Origin: Myotis daubentonii
Taxonomy: Eukaryota > Chordata > Mammalia > Chiroptera > Vespertilionidae
DNA length: 64,000 nucleotides
Assembly (NCBI RefSeq): GCF_963259705.1
Contig: NC_081851.1
Location: 62,208,855-62,272,854 of the forward strand
Direction of reading: 5' to 3'
Shown here one piece after another: positions 44,831 to 56,276 of this stretch (position 1 is the stretch's first letter; every line of letters starts with the position of its first letter). Position numbers and translations under genes: made by a program. Under the pieces are notes generated by a model that saw nothing but the letters and a program-made list of their open reading frames with translations, searched no databases and had not been told where the DNA came from.

Positions 44831-45122
44831 TTTTTTTTGTGTGTGATTTTTTTAACAAATGGGATTTTCCTGGAAAAGAGTCCCTGATTTTGTATCTTTT
44901 GAAGTTGATGGAATGATCTGAGATTATTCCTGATATAATGGCACTATTGAAGTGTAATAAATTATTTCTTTGTGAATTAGACCTCTTAGATATTTTCATG
45001 TTCATTGGACTAGTTTTTTAAAACACATATTATATCCCTGCTTAAAAGTATCTGGCTAATTTCAAAATTCTGCTTAGTAAAATCTTTTACATCCAGGCCC
45101 CTTGCTAGTCCTATACATATAC

Positions 45123-45182
45123 ATGCACACATGACATACATTCACACACATACATATACACACAGCTGTTTTTTTGACACAC

Positions 45183-45220
<38 letters not shown>
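45123..45220. repeat. CA-rich tract with (CA)n
   Basis: Irregular ACACATACA units, then about 18 pure CA units at 45184-45219. Confidence 0.9.
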
Positions 45221-45222
<2 letters not shown>

Positions 45223-45952
45223 GGAACTTTTAGATGTTTCTTCTGACAGAAATGCCCTCTATATCAGTTTCTTTGGTGGGGAAACTGACGGTATTTTGAA
45301 CTTTAGCTAAAATCTCATGTGTTATCTCCTTTTTGGTAGGTCTCCTTGACACCACCTTTGACAGGATTAGCTAATTCCTTATCTGAATTCCTCTGACAGT
45401 TGATATAATTCTGAGCTCTTACCCCACAGTATGCTATAGTTATTTATTTACATTTCTGTCTCTTAGGCATCTTCTTGCCTCCACCTTATGATTGATTACA
45501 AGTTGCAGGTTGTTCCCAGCAGCCAATACAGTGCCTGGCGTGTTATAAGAATTCAGTACGTTTATTGGATATAATGAAATTATTTTTAAGGGAACCCAGC
45601 TTGTAAACACAGCGTTTCTTTACTTATTTTGTCTTTGTCTAATTTTTTATGAAGTGTTAGTTCATATAGTGTTTTATTATTTTTTGTTGTATATATTGCA
45701 TAGAATATTTTGTTTCATTTTTGTAGCTCTGTTGCAGTTTTTCCTAAGAATACTAGAATGCACTATAATGCAGTATTTTGTGTTTGAAAATGTTTTTCTT
45801 TATATGCATATAACAAAAATATATAAATTAATTCCATAAAATTTTATTGCTACTTCTACTCTGTCCTCAGCCAGTTATTTTCAATTCGTGTTGTGACTTC
45901 TAGGAGGTATTGTTACTTTGAGTCAATTTAATGGCTCTAAATCTTACCCTCT
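45221..45952. other. Intron 2, unassigned
   Basis: About 45320-45560 has MIR/L2-like pieces (CTCTGACAGTTGATATAATT, ACAGTGCCTGGCGTGTTATA). No gene. Confidence 0.35.
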
Positions 45953-45964
45953 TATAATAACATT

Positions 45965-46180
45965 TTTAAAAAAAATATATTTTATTTTTTACAGAGAGGA
46001 AGGGAGAGGGATAGAGAGTTAGAAACATCGATGAGAGAGAAACATCGATCAGCTGCCTCCTGCACACCCCACACTGGGAATGTGCCCGCAACCAAGGTAC
46101 ATCCCCTTGACTAGAATTGAACCTGGGGCCCCTCAGTCCACAGGCCGACACTCTATCCACTGAGCCAAACCAGTCAGGGC
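45965..46180 (-). mobile_element. Ves SINE
   Basis: Target duplication TATAATAACATT at 45953-45964 and 46181-46192. The tail region lacks the usual TTGA in TTTTATTGATTT. Confidence 0.95.
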
Positions 46181-46192
46181 TATAATAACATT

Positions 46193-46934
46193 AATACAAA
46201 GACATTGAGGTAGACTAGGAAATGTTTAGTATGGTGAGGAAATCTTTGATTAAGAGAAGCATTGGGAGTAGAGAAAAAATGTTCTAAATTATTTGGGACA
46301 AAATATTTACTAAAAATATTTAAAAAGACCTATATACATGTGGTTAATTCTCCAAATAACACAAAGTAGTTTCCCTTCTGCATCAGTTCACTGATTTCCC
46401 TTCCCAAAGGAAATCATTTTAACTGATGTTTTATGTATCATGTATCCAGAAATATTCAGTGCATATGAAATATACATAACATACATATAAACCGCATAAA
46501 TACATAGTATTTTGTACTTTGCTTTTTTACTTAAGCTTAGAGATCAATCCATATTAGCAAACAAATATTTTTTCTTTTTAATGGATAGATATTATTACAA
46601 AACATTTTCTATCTATGCAGAACATAAAGACTAATATAAAAAATAACGATGTACCCACCACCTACTCTAAGAAATAGAACATCAGCTGTCTATAATTTTT
46701 ATAGGTTGTCTTAAGATTCCCATCTATATAAAACATTGACTTTTCTGTTGTAACTGCAAAATAATCATTGTAAAATAATATGAAGAATTCCAGTACTTCA
46801 TATAGTTGAGCAAATAAATTTCATTTTCTTTATACTTTCCTTGAAATATAAAAAGCTTATAGTAAGTGCTCAATTAGTTTTTTATAAGGATAAAAATAAC
46901 TTTCAAAAAAACCTTTCAGAGTGGCTATATTATT

Positions 46935-46940
<6 letters not shown>
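46193..46940. other. Intron 2, old LINE-like remnants
   Basis: About 46550-46740 (AGATCAATCCATATTAGCAA, GATGTACCCACCACCTACTC, AAGAAATAGAACATCAG) resembles ancient L1-derived sequence. No gene. Confidence 0.4.
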
Positions 46941-46986
<46 letters not shown>

Positions 46987-46990
46987 CTCT
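46940..46990. repeat. (TC)n microsatellite
   Basis: About 25 TC units at the tail end of the adjacent Ves. Confidence 0.95.
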
Positions 46991-47234
46991 CTTTTTTGTT
47001 TTGTTGCTGTTAATTCTCACCCAAAGATATTTTTCCATTGATTTTTTAGAGAGAGTGTAAGGGAAGAAGACAGAGAAAGAGAGAAACAGCGACATGAGAG
47101 AGACACATCGATTGGTTGCTTCCCGAACGTGCCCAGGGAGCCTGCAACCAAGGAATATGACCTTGACCAGAATCGAACTTGTGACTCCAGTCTGAGGGCC
47201 CATGCTATATCCACTGAGCCAAACTGTCTAGGGC
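46941..47234 (-). mobile_element. Ves-related SINE with TC expansion at tail
   Basis: Long-tail variant with GTTAATTCTCACCCAAAGATA. The head AGCCCTAGACAGTTTGGCTC ends at 47234. A (TC)n tract (about 46940-46990) lies at the tail side. Flanks GGCTATATTATTCTTTT and CGCTATGTTACTCTTTC are a decayed duplication. Confidence 0.85.
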
Positions 47235-48135
47235 TCGCTATGTTACTCTTTCATTACTTCTTTATTACTTAGCTTTTCAAATTGTTATTATTCCAGTCTC
47301 ATTATATTGAATATTTATTGTAAATGGCCTTAATATTTCAGGGAAGCAAACAAATTAAAATATACAAATAAATTAAGTAAGTATGGCCATTTTTAGTTAA
47401 TCTTAAAATTTTTTACCTTATCGAGTTTATTTTTCTGGTTTCAGATGGTTAAATCTGAGATGGTTAAGTCAGATGAACCAGAAATAGTAACATTCATGTA
47501 GCTTTTAAAAGAAGAGAAGACAAGAATTCCTGTTCACAGTTTTTCCTGAGTTGTCCCTGCAAAGAAAGGCAAAGGATACTTTGACTATTAAAGAAATTAT
47601 TTATTTGTGCTGGAATATCTTATTCAATATTCATGATTGGGCTCGTTCCCCCTCCGTCCTTTGGATTGTTCAATATAATGCATACTTGGAAAATCATAAT
47701 TGCCTGACAAGACATAACATATTATAGATGATTTTTCTTTTTAAAAAACTTGATTTTGAAAAAGGTCAGTCTTTTACAAGTTTATTTTACAATCCAAACT
47801 TTTCTGCTGCTTTTGATAATAAAATACTCTGGCAGTTATCAAGAAAATTTGAATACAACAAAAGCTAGCATGTTAATATGGTTCATTAGTAAGTACAGAA
47901 AGAAGATGTATGGTTCCCAGTGTTAGTCCTTTATTTCTTATAATAGCACTTCATGGGCTAACAACAAAATAGTAATGGCAAATGCTTTTGTATTATGACT
48001 TTGACATCTTGGAAGGCTATGGGCCTTTGAAAGTTACCTAGGACTACTGCAAACTGATGACTACTCCTATTGCATATATAAAAGTTTACTTAAATATGTT
48101 TTAAGATGGTTTGTATTTTCTCATTTCTTTGTTAG
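47235..48135. other. Intron 2, 3' part
   Basis: AT-rich single-copy-like sequence ending in the exon 3 acceptor. No repeat assigned. Confidence 0.35.
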
Positions 48136-48209
48136 AGCCAAATACCACAAGTTGAAATATGGGACAGAATTGAATCAGGGAGATATGAAGCCTCCAAGCT
48201 ATGATTCTG
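48136..48209 (+). CDS. STRN: STRN exon 3
   Basis: 74 nt covering the last base of R111 to the first base of D136: AKYHKLKYGTELNQGDMKPP followed by SYDS. It closes the coiled coil and begins the linker to the calmodulin-binding segment. KYHKLKYGTELNQGD is shared by all striatins; MKPPSYDS is specific to STRN rather than STRN3. Acceptor CTTTGTTAG|AGC; donor TTCTG|GTAAGC; phase 2 in, phase 1 out. Reading through the donor gives an incidental 63-codon ORF to 48343. Confidence 0.97.
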
Positions 48210-48648
48210 GTAAGCTAATTTTAAAGGAAGTTCAACTGATTAAAAAGAAGTTAATATCGAGTATTTGTAGCTACAATATGTATAACTGCAAGTTGATTTC
48301 TAGTTATTTGCATGTTATTTTTTCTGACCTACTTATCGTTTGACACTAATCATGTAGTGTCACTTAGATTATTTTCCACCAGCTTCCTTCTTTTATCCCC
48401 TTCCCTTTACTTTTAGTTTCCCATTTTCTGGTTATGTTCTGTACTTACTGAAAGAATCAGAATTCATGGGGAAACATACATCAACATAACTGATTCTTGC
48501 TGGGTCTTCCCAGTATTAATGGGAACTTTGAGATGTGCAGAACAAAGTACAGAATGCCCTTGACATCCTGAGAGAAAGAGTAGGAACTATAGAGGTAAAA
48601 GATTTCTTCTTTAAGTACAGGGGAATTCCTTGTCCAATGAGCCTAATC

Positions 48649-48861
48649 CAGTCGTGGGCAAACTACGGCCCGTGGGCCGGATCCGGCCCGTTTGAAATGA
48701 ATAAAACTAAAAAAAAAAAGACCGTACCCTTTTATGTAATGATGTTTACTTTGAATTTATATTAGTTCACACAAACACTCCATCCATGCTTTTGTTCCGG
48801 CCCTCCGGTCCAGTTTAAGAACCCATTGTGGCCCTCGAGTCAAAAAGTTTGCCCACCCCTG
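48649..48861. mobile_element. Short non-autonomous hAT element
   Basis: Same family as 35289-35505: termini CAGTCGTGGGCAAACT and GTTTGCCCACCCCTG, interior GGCCGGATCCGGCCC and CTCCATCCATGCTTTTG. The 8-bp flanks (GCCTAATC and GATCCCTC) no longer match, so the duplication has decayed or the flank was rearranged. Confidence 0.85.
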
Positions 48862-49289
48862 GATCCCTCAGTTTCAGGTGCAAAATTGTTTTGGACTTTG
48901 TCATCACAGCAGATTCTATAACTAGATCATCTTTTAACAGCTGAAACATTTTATTGTTATTTTGCATTATGCCTTCTTTATCCTTCTCCTACCTTTCTCT
49001 TCACCTCACCAAACAGTACAAAACTAGTACCTGGAAACAATCAGATATTACTTATTAGTAGATGTAAAGGAAAAGAAAGAAAAGTTGTTCAAAAGTTATT
49101 GCCATGTTTTAAGGTGAGTTTGTTTTTGACGTAATTTCAGATTAAATTCCTGGATCAAATATCTGAAGATAACAACTATTGTTTATATCACTTACTGAAA
49201 TATTTGCCTTGTACTAGGGGCTTTATGTATGTTAACTGTAATTTTTAAAATAGTTATTTAATAAAGATAATATTATTCTCATTTTATTT

Positions 49290-49405
49290 ATTTTTTTGTT
49301 AATCCTTACCTGAGGATGTATTTTTTCCATTTTTTTTTTTTTTTAAGTGAGAGTGGAAGGGAGGCAGGAAGGGGGAGGTTGGTTGCCTCTTGCATGTAAA
49401 GTTTC
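49290..49405 (-). mobile_element. Truncated Ves-related SINE
   Basis: The tail half of the long-tail variant (TTAATCCTTACCTGAGGATG, T run, AGTGAGAGTGGAAGG) ends abruptly after GGTTGCCTCTTGCATG. The tRNA-like head is missing. Confidence 0.7.
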
Positions 49406-49439
49406 TGAGATAAGAATATGCCACATTGAGAAATGAAAT

Positions 49440-50700
49440 AACTGGCTAGTATTTGGAGGGAGGAAATTAATGTTTATAGATACAACTAGAGAGTTAGCCA
49501 GGGGGGAAGAGATGGTAAAATTTGTTACAAGGTCTTGTAAAATATGTTAAGGAATTTACACTTTATCCTAGGAGTTATGAGAAGGCACTTGAAGGACTTA
49601 ATTAGGACTCTTGTGATCAAATTTGTTCTTCAGTTTAGAAGATGGGTTAGAGAGTAGCAGAACTGGAATTGGGGAGACTAGTTAGAGGACTGACAGCCAC
49701 CTGGCTACATGAGGAAGGTTACCCAGACAAGGGTTCTAACAATGGAGTTTAAGAGAAGTAGGTGTATTCAGGAAATATTTAGGACCTAAAATCTGCAGGA
49801 ATTGGTTCTTGTTTGGATGTAAGGGATGAAAAAAAGGGAGAATCAAAGATGACTCCCACAGTTGTAGTTTAAAAAACGAGACTAGAAGCAGTTTGAAAAG
49901 ACCGAGGGTTCACTTCTGGATTTATTTGTTAGGCAATCAAGTGAAGGTGGCTGGTAGACAGGTGTGTGGATTTGGAGCTTAGGCTGGTGGTATCGGTTTG
50001 ATATGTAGATTGAGAGGCAGCACCATATAGTACTAATGGCTCTCAATACATTTGAGTGAAGGCTCATCCAGGGACTTTATGCAGAGTGAGAAGAGGATTT
50101 AAAATGGAACTCTGAGGAATGGCAACACTAAAAAAAACTGGTAGAAAAATAGAATCCTGGAAAGGAAACTCAGAAAAGTTGTCCTAATGGTAGGAGAGAA
50201 GCCAGTGGAAACAAAGAGGAGAAATGGTTTTCAGAAGTAAGGACCCTTCATCATTACTGATTAATGTCCAGAGAATTGAAGAATTTAGTGACAAACAGAT
50301 CACTGAGAATTTATTGCAAGCAGTTTCAGAAGAGAGGTGAGGACAGAAACATAGACATGAGTGGAAAATGAAAACTAAGTATAGTCACCTTTCAGGAAGC
50401 TTGGGTTGTGAAGGTGAGGGAGTGGGATTAGAGGGTAACAGCTGACAGGACACAAAGGGTGAAGGAAGTGTGTGTGGGGGGATGTATTTTTTTGAGGAAG
50501 AGCAAATGAAAATGAGAAAGTAGAGATATACAAAATAGGAAGGTATCTGAAAACGTCATAGGGATTGGATTCTGAACACAGCTAGAGAATGACAGGGGGA
50601 GCAAGTCTTTTATTGTTACCAAGAGAGAATATAGGAAGTTAGGTGATGGGTTTGTAGGTTAGGGTTTCAGTTTGGTGGTAGGTATTTAATATGATAGCTT
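49440..50700 (+). mobile_element. Ancient L2-like repeat
   Basis: TTTACACTTTATCCTAGGAG, GAATCAAAGATGACTCCCAC and CTCTGAGGAATGGCAAC are hallmark phrases of a long mammalian-wide repeat. No intact ORF. Boundaries approximate. Confidence 0.5.
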
Positions 50701-51099
50701 TATGTTTGAGACAAAATTATCTGCTAAGAGTGTGAGAGGTTTACAAAAAGTAGAGAAGATTTATAACAAATGAACAGGAGGACAAACTAAGAAGTGGTAG
50801 GATTGAGAAAAGCTAAGGGTCTGGTTGACATGTGTGACCGTGAGTTTAGTAAGAAGCACTGGTCTGAACACTTGCTAAACAGAATGAAAATAGTTAATAC
50901 TTGAATTCCTGGAAAACAAGGGGACAAGAAAATTGAGTACATTGGCAAAAGAATGGTTGAAGGGATAGACTTCGAACTAAAACTCCAGAGGGAAGGAAGT
51001 GAAGACAAAAGGAGCCTAAATGGGTAAGAATAAGGAGATAGATTTTGATCTAGAGCAGGTCAGGGGTTTTTTTCTGAGGCCAGATAGCAATATTTAGGT

Positions 51100-51294
51100 C
51101 AGGGGTCCTCAAACTACGGCCACATGCAAATACAAATATTGTATTTGTTCCCGTTTTGTTTTTTTACTTCAAAATAAGATATGTGCAGTGTGCATAGGAA
51201 TTTGTTCATAGTTATTTTTTAACTATAGTCCGGCCCTCCAACGGTCTGAGGGACAGTGAACTGGCCTCCTGTTTAAAAAGTTTGAGGACCCCTG
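51100..51294. mobile_element. Short non-autonomous hAT element
   Basis: Same family as 10255-10458 in inverted orientation: CAGGGGTCCTCAAACT ... AGTTTGAGGACCCCTG. Target duplication ATTTAGGT / ATTTAGGC (7 of 8) at 51092-51099 and 51295-51302. Confidence 0.85.
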
Positions 51295-51302
51295 ATTTAG
51301 GC

Positions 51303-51900
51303 TTTGTAGGCCATATGTTTGCTCTTGCAGCTACTCAGCTGCTGTCTTAGTCTCCTTTTATTAGGGCATCAGTCACTTTGGATTAGGGCCCACCCTCAAG
51401 ACTTCATTTTAACTTAGTTCTCTCTTTGACAATCCACCTACAAAGCAGTCACAATCTGAGAGGTACTGGAGGTGAGGACTTCCACGACATCCTATCTCTC
51501 ACATGAGAGGATGGGCTGAGAAAAACTCAAATGGGGTTCCAGTGAATATTCTTCCTTTCGTCTTCGCAGTACTCAGTCACATTCACACACTGGGCCCATG
51601 TGATTAAATATGCATTTAGTTTAACTCTTTCAAATGGACATCTCTCTTCAGAAGTGCGCCAGAACCCTGCGAGCTTGCTCATAATTTGTCAGCAGGTAGT
51701 TTCTGTACTCCCATCGGCTTTTCCCTGTGTTTGTTCTTTCCTTTGTACAATTTTTTCAGTCTTGATTGATGATTGATTTAGACAAGTAAAAAAGGTTCTT
51801 CTCAGCCCTTTGAGAAGTAACTTTGCCCACCTACTTCTATTTTATACCTGCCCACCAGAAGTTTTAGGATTCTGAGATCACGAACAAGTTAATTGTTTAA
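51303..51900. other. Intron 3, unassigned
   Basis: Mixed composition. It may include an old repeat, but nothing can be named and no gene is seen. Confidence 0.35.
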
Positions 51901-52105
51901 CATGGGTGGGGAGCCTTTTTTCTGCCAAGGGCAATTTGGATATTTATAACATCGTTCTTGGGTCATACAAAATCATCAACTTAAAAATTAGCCTGCTGTA
52001 TTTGGTCAGACATTTAATTAGCTCACCCCTAATGCCTTGGCAGGGCCAGACCAGATGATTTCACGGGCCGTTTAAGGCCCACTGGCTGGATGTTTCCCAC
52101 CCCTG
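51901..52105. mobile_element. Short hAT-like element, older
   Basis: Terminal regions CATGGGTGGGGAGCC and ATGTTTCCCACCCCTG form imperfect inverted repeats about a 205-bp body. No matching 8-bp duplication was found. Confidence 0.6.
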
Positions 52106-52829
52106 CTTAATACTCTCATCTCCTGGTAACCACTAATCTGTTTTCTGTTTCTGTAGTTTTGCCTTTTCCTGAAAGGCAATATGTAGCCTTTTGATTCTAG
52201 CTTCTCTCACTTGGCATAATGCATTTGAAATTCATATGGGTGTATGTCATTAGTTCATCCCTTGTTCCTATTGAGTAGTATTCCACTGAATGGATATACC
52301 ACACTTTGGTAACATCATTGGCTGCCAGAATAGGCACAGGCAGTTGGCTGTATCTGAGGATGGTATAGAAAGGATTTAGGCCTGTTCTTAAGGGAAATTA
52401 GATGACCTCAAAAGTTCTTTCACATCTGAAATTTTAGTTTTTGAAATGTTAATGTAAATGGTTTTACATGGTAAGTACAATTTATTCACTTGACTTAATA
52501 AGGGGATGTATTGGAACATACTGTATTATATCCACAGTTCCTGAATTTGTGAGTTAGTGTCATTTTTCTTTAGTATTGAGACTTTTGTTTTTGCCCTTTT
52601 TTTAAAAAAGAAAATATACCCTCTGAAGTTATCCCAAAGTAGTTTTCCTTTTTTAGTTAACTTAATCCCCTGACTGCACTTTCTACCCTCCGTCTACTCT
52701 ACTGATATTTCTAGATCGTGTATTACAGAGCTTTGCCTCATTATTTTAGGAGAAATATGAAAGTGCAAGATCTAATTTTTTAAATTTATGTATTTCTCTA
52801 ATTTCTTATTGTTGTAGTGATAGCATATG
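52106..52829. other. Intron 3, L1-like start then unassigned
   Basis: About 52120-52330 (CTCTCACTTGGCATAATGCA, CCTATTGAGTAGTATTCCAC) is antisense old-L1-like. The rest is AT-rich. Confidence 0.45.
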
Positions 52830-53040
52830 AAGGAAAATACATGAGCTCTGGGGTTAGTCATGATGTCAATACTTACAACTCTACTTCTAACTTAGAAACC
52901 TTTCAGTTAACATGTAAAACTCATCTTTAAAACAAGGCTAGTATAACACCTATCTTTTGAGTTGTAAAGATTAAAACAGATATTGTAGACATTTTAACAC
53001 AGCATCTGGAGCACAGTAAATGTGTAATATCAAATATCAT
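52830..53040 (+). mobile_element. MIR fragment
   Basis: Sense MIR-like: GAGCTCTGGGGTTAGTCATG, then GGAGCACAGTAAATGTGTAA at the 3' end. Confidence 0.6.
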
Positions 53041-53782
53041 AAAACAAACATACCCAGTCTTTCTTGTATCTTCACTTGAATAAAACCCTATAGAGATAAT
53101 AGTTTCTTATAGTTTAATCAGGGACTGATGGAAAGTGTGAACTTTTTTGTATTTTTAAAGTTAGAGCCATGCTATAGTTTAGAAATTCTTTAGTTTAGAC
53201 TTAACACAGAGAAGGCTCTTTTAGTTTACCACCTTCTTGAAAGGATTAAGCTTCTACCAAGTGATGAATTTAAAGCTTTTCAAGGCCTATGAGATTTTCT
53301 TTCAAAGAATGTCTTAAAAAGAATACTTGAAGTTTTCATTTAATAACTAGTAAAGGAAGTAGATTTGGAATGAGATTATTTCCTACCTCCTCTTTAATCA
53401 AACTTTTTTTAAAAGCCATCATTCCTGGGTATTTTGTTCTAATTTTGACCTGGCACTTCAAATACTTTTATTGGACTCTTATTGTGTGACTTGATGTGGA
53501 TAGATCTTTGTCTTAGAGGGAAATTCTCAGGCTGCCTAAGGAATTGGAAAATGTTTTTATTTCAGTTCTATAACTCCGAGGGAAATCCAGTAGCAGTAAT
53601 GAATTCAGACTTTTTTTATGGAAATTTGACTTAAAAACAGAATGTACATGGTCCTGAAACATACCTTACAGTGCAGTATTACATTTCTTAATCTTATCAA
53701 TATTTTTAGATATTTTTTATGAATAGAGATACCCTCTAATGTATATGACAACTCAGTTTTATTATGATTTAATGTTTTCTAG

Positions 53783-53861
53783 ATGAAGGTAATGAAACAG
53801 AGGTGCAGCCACAACAAAATAGCCAGTTAATGTGGAAACAAGGTCGTCAACTACTCAGACA
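53783..53861 (+). CDS. STRN: STRN exon 4, start of calmodulin-binding segment
   Basis: 79 nt: rest of D136 through two bases of Q162, reading EGNETEVQPQQNSQLMWKQG followed by RQLLR. Residues 147-164 (QNSQLMWKQGRQLLRQYL, completed by exon 5) correspond to the Ca2+-dependent calmodulin-binding site mapped at 149-166 in the mammalian protein; the two-residue offset matches the shorter bat N-terminus. Acceptor TGTTTTCTAG|ATG; donor CAGACA|GTAAGT; phase 1 in, phase 2 out. Confidence 0.97.
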
Positions 53862-54239
53862 GTAAGTAACTCCTGGTCAAATTAAAGAGAAGCATCATGT
53901 ATTTTCATGGGATTATTTTTGTTTTGTATTTTCAACTCAGAATAATTTTTCTTATACTGCTGCTGTGAAAAGTTTAGTTGAATTACTTTTCCTTTTTCAA
54001 TTAAACGCTTTTTCCCCTGGTAGTGGAATTTATAAATTATTAAATATTAATAAGAATTATAAGGCATAAATAATTTTCATTATTTTAGATTCATCAAAAA
54101 GAGTATAATTTTAAGCTTCTAGATTTTACATACACTTAAATTTATAGTTTAAAGAATTTCATACTTTGCATCTTTTATACATGAATATATAAGTTTTAAT
54201 ATAGGTTTAATTATTATTTATATGTAAATTTCTGTTTTT

Positions 54240-54415
54240 TTAAAATTATTTATTGCTTAAAGTATTACAAAGACTATTACATATGTCTCCTTTTCCCCCC
54301 CGCCCTTGACAGTCCCCTGGCCTCCCCTACCCCCCCAGTGTCTTATGTCCATTGGTTATGCTTATATGCATGTATACAAGTCCTTCGGTTGATCTCTTAA
54401 TCCCCCCCCCCCAAA
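54240..54415. repeat. Candidate dispersed repeat with C-rich blocks
   Basis: TTGCTTAAAGTATTACAAAG then GTCTCCTTTTCCCC and CAGTGTCTTATGTCCATTGG. The style recurs weakly at 4880-4985 and 15230-15305, suggesting a bat-dispersed sequence. The family is not known to me. Confidence 0.4.
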
Positions 54416-54824
54416 TTTGTGTTTTTAATTGATTGAAGTACTTTTTGATTTCCCTCTATTTGCAAATATTGCACTAACATGTACTTTCTCCTGTGAAATG
54501 GGTAGTTGAGTATAAGGAGGGAGCAAAGCTGGGTTGAGGTTCAGATGTCAGGTGGTGGGCGAGACCTACTCACCAGCTCAATACCTGGTCCTTGCATATC
54601 ACATTTGAAATTGGTATTCAGGTTTATGCCTCAGTAAAATGAAATTTGCTGTTTGTTTTGGACTTTTCAGATCGCTTGTGAATACTCTAAATCTATAATT
54701 TCCAAAATGGATGCCTGCCAGCCATTCCTTTTGGCGATGGGAAGGGAATAATAAAATGTCTTCATATATCTATTTTTTTTATCTACTTGAAGTTAAGAGA
54801 AAGTGAGATTTCACTAGTATTTAA

Positions 54825-55044
54825 ACTATTTTAAAAAATATTTTTATTGATTTCAGAGAGGAAGGAAGAGGAAGAGAGAAATAGAAACATCAATGATGAG
54901 AGAGTCACTGATTGGCTGCCTCCTGCACGTCCCCTACTGGGGATCAAGCCTGCAACCCAGGCAAGTGCCCTTGACCTAAATTGAACCTGGGACCCTTCAG
55001 TCTGCAATCCAATGCTCTGTCCACTGAGCCAAAGTGGCTAGGGC
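54825..55044 (-). mobile_element. Ves-related SINE
   Basis: Target duplication TCACTAGTATTTAA at 54811-54824 and 55045-55058. Confidence 0.95.
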
Positions 55045-55247
55045 TCACTAGTATTTAATAAGTGGATTTTTTCCACTAGTGCCTTGACTTTGGTCTTAAA
55101 TATGATTTATGCATTTTCTTTTTATAAATAAATACGTGTTCTTAATCTGCTGGGTTTTTTTAATTGGAAGTTGTAATAGTGAGCAATCCAAGAGATATTT
55201 TCAAAAACTTTAGAAGACTCATAATCTGTCTCTTAAAGGAAAGGTGA

Positions 55248-55468
55248 GCCCTGACCGGTTTGGCTCAGTGGATAGAGCATCTGCCTGCGGACTGAAAGGT
55301 CCCAGGTTCGATTCCGGTCAAGGGCATGTACGTTGGTTGCAGGCACATCCCCAGTGGGATGTGTGCAGGAGGCAGCTGATCGATGTTTCTCTCTCATCGA
55401 TGTTTCTAACTCTCTCCCCCTCTCCCTTCCTCTCTGTAAAAAATCAATAAAATATATTTAAAAAAAAA
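55248..55468 (+). mobile_element. Ves SINE (sense to STRN)
   Basis: Target duplication AAAGGAAAGGTGA at 55235-55247 and 55469-55481. Head GCCCTGACCGGTTTGGCTCA; B-box region GGTTCGATTCC is intact. Confidence 0.95.
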
Positions 55469-56053
55469 AAAGGAAAGGTGACATTTTATCAGTGAATGAG
55501 GAAGTAACCATTTAGTAAAGCCAACTTATGGAAAGTGCAGTTTTCGAAACAGTTATTTGTAATGTGATTTTGCTGCCAATGTGAAGTATGTGTCAAATAT
55601 TATTTGTTAAAAATAGAAAAACATAATACCTTTGTATTAGTTTGTAAGAACAACTGATTAAGTTTAGGGAAGTTAGAAATTTATTATCCAAATTTTAATC
55701 AAACCCTTTCTGTAAATATTGAATAGGATTAAAAAATGAATGTCTTAATTCGATAGGATGCACTTATTCCATTTTAGTCACATATCTTTGCGAGATATCT
55801 CTTTGAGCTATATTAACTATTAATATCAGGTCTTGAAATAAATTTACCTTAGACTGCTTATCTTGTCCACCTTTATTTTCTCTCTCATACCATAGACTGA
55901 TGCTTACTTATAAGTTAATGTCTGACATTTGTCAGTCACTTTTATTAATGGTGCTATTAGTGACACTTGCCTTTTTAATGTTCCTGCCACTACCCTTTTT
56001 GGGTTTGGTTTTTTTTTTTGGTCATCTTTTTTTGTTAATAGAAATTGAGTGCC

Positions 56054-56276
56054 GAAACCGGTTTGGCTCAGTGGATAGAGCGTCGGCCTGCGGACTGAAA
56101 GGTCCCAGGTTCGATTCCGGTCAAGGGCATGTACCTGGGTTGCGGGCACATCCCCGTTTGGGGATGTGCAGGAGGCGTCTGGTCGATGTTTCTCTCTGAT
56201 CGATGTTTCTGACTCTCTATCTCTCTCCCTTCCTCTCTGTAAAAAAATCAATAAAATATATTTAAAAAAAAAAAAA
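56054..56276 (+). mobile_element. Ves SINE (sense to STRN)
   Basis: Target duplication AGAAATTGAGTGCC at 56040-56053 and 56277-56290. Intact A- and B-box-like regions and a clean A tail indicate a young copy. Confidence 0.95.

Larger units (their letters stand above)
41510..48135 (+). other. STRN: STRN intron 2
   Basis: 6.6 kb, phase 2. It contains Ves copies at 41916, 45965 and 46941, ancient LINE/L2-like sequence (43570-44830) and CA/TC microsatellites. No extra exon was recognised; long ORFs at 43048-43308 and 44700-45005 have no domains. Confidence 0.9.
48210..53782 (+). other. STRN: STRN intron 3
   Basis: 5.6 kb, phase 1. It contains three short hAT-type elements (48649, 51100, 51901), a broken Ves, an ancient L2-like stretch and a MIR. 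No exon-like ORF with conserved sequence was seen. Confidence 0.9.

Noticed and set aside
56054..56140. tRNA-like A box and B box sequence (TGGCTCAGTGGATAGAGC ... GGTTCGATTCC)
   Set aside because: It belongs to the tRNA-derived head of Ves SINEs. No complete cloverleaf with an acceptor stem is present, so no tRNA gene is called.
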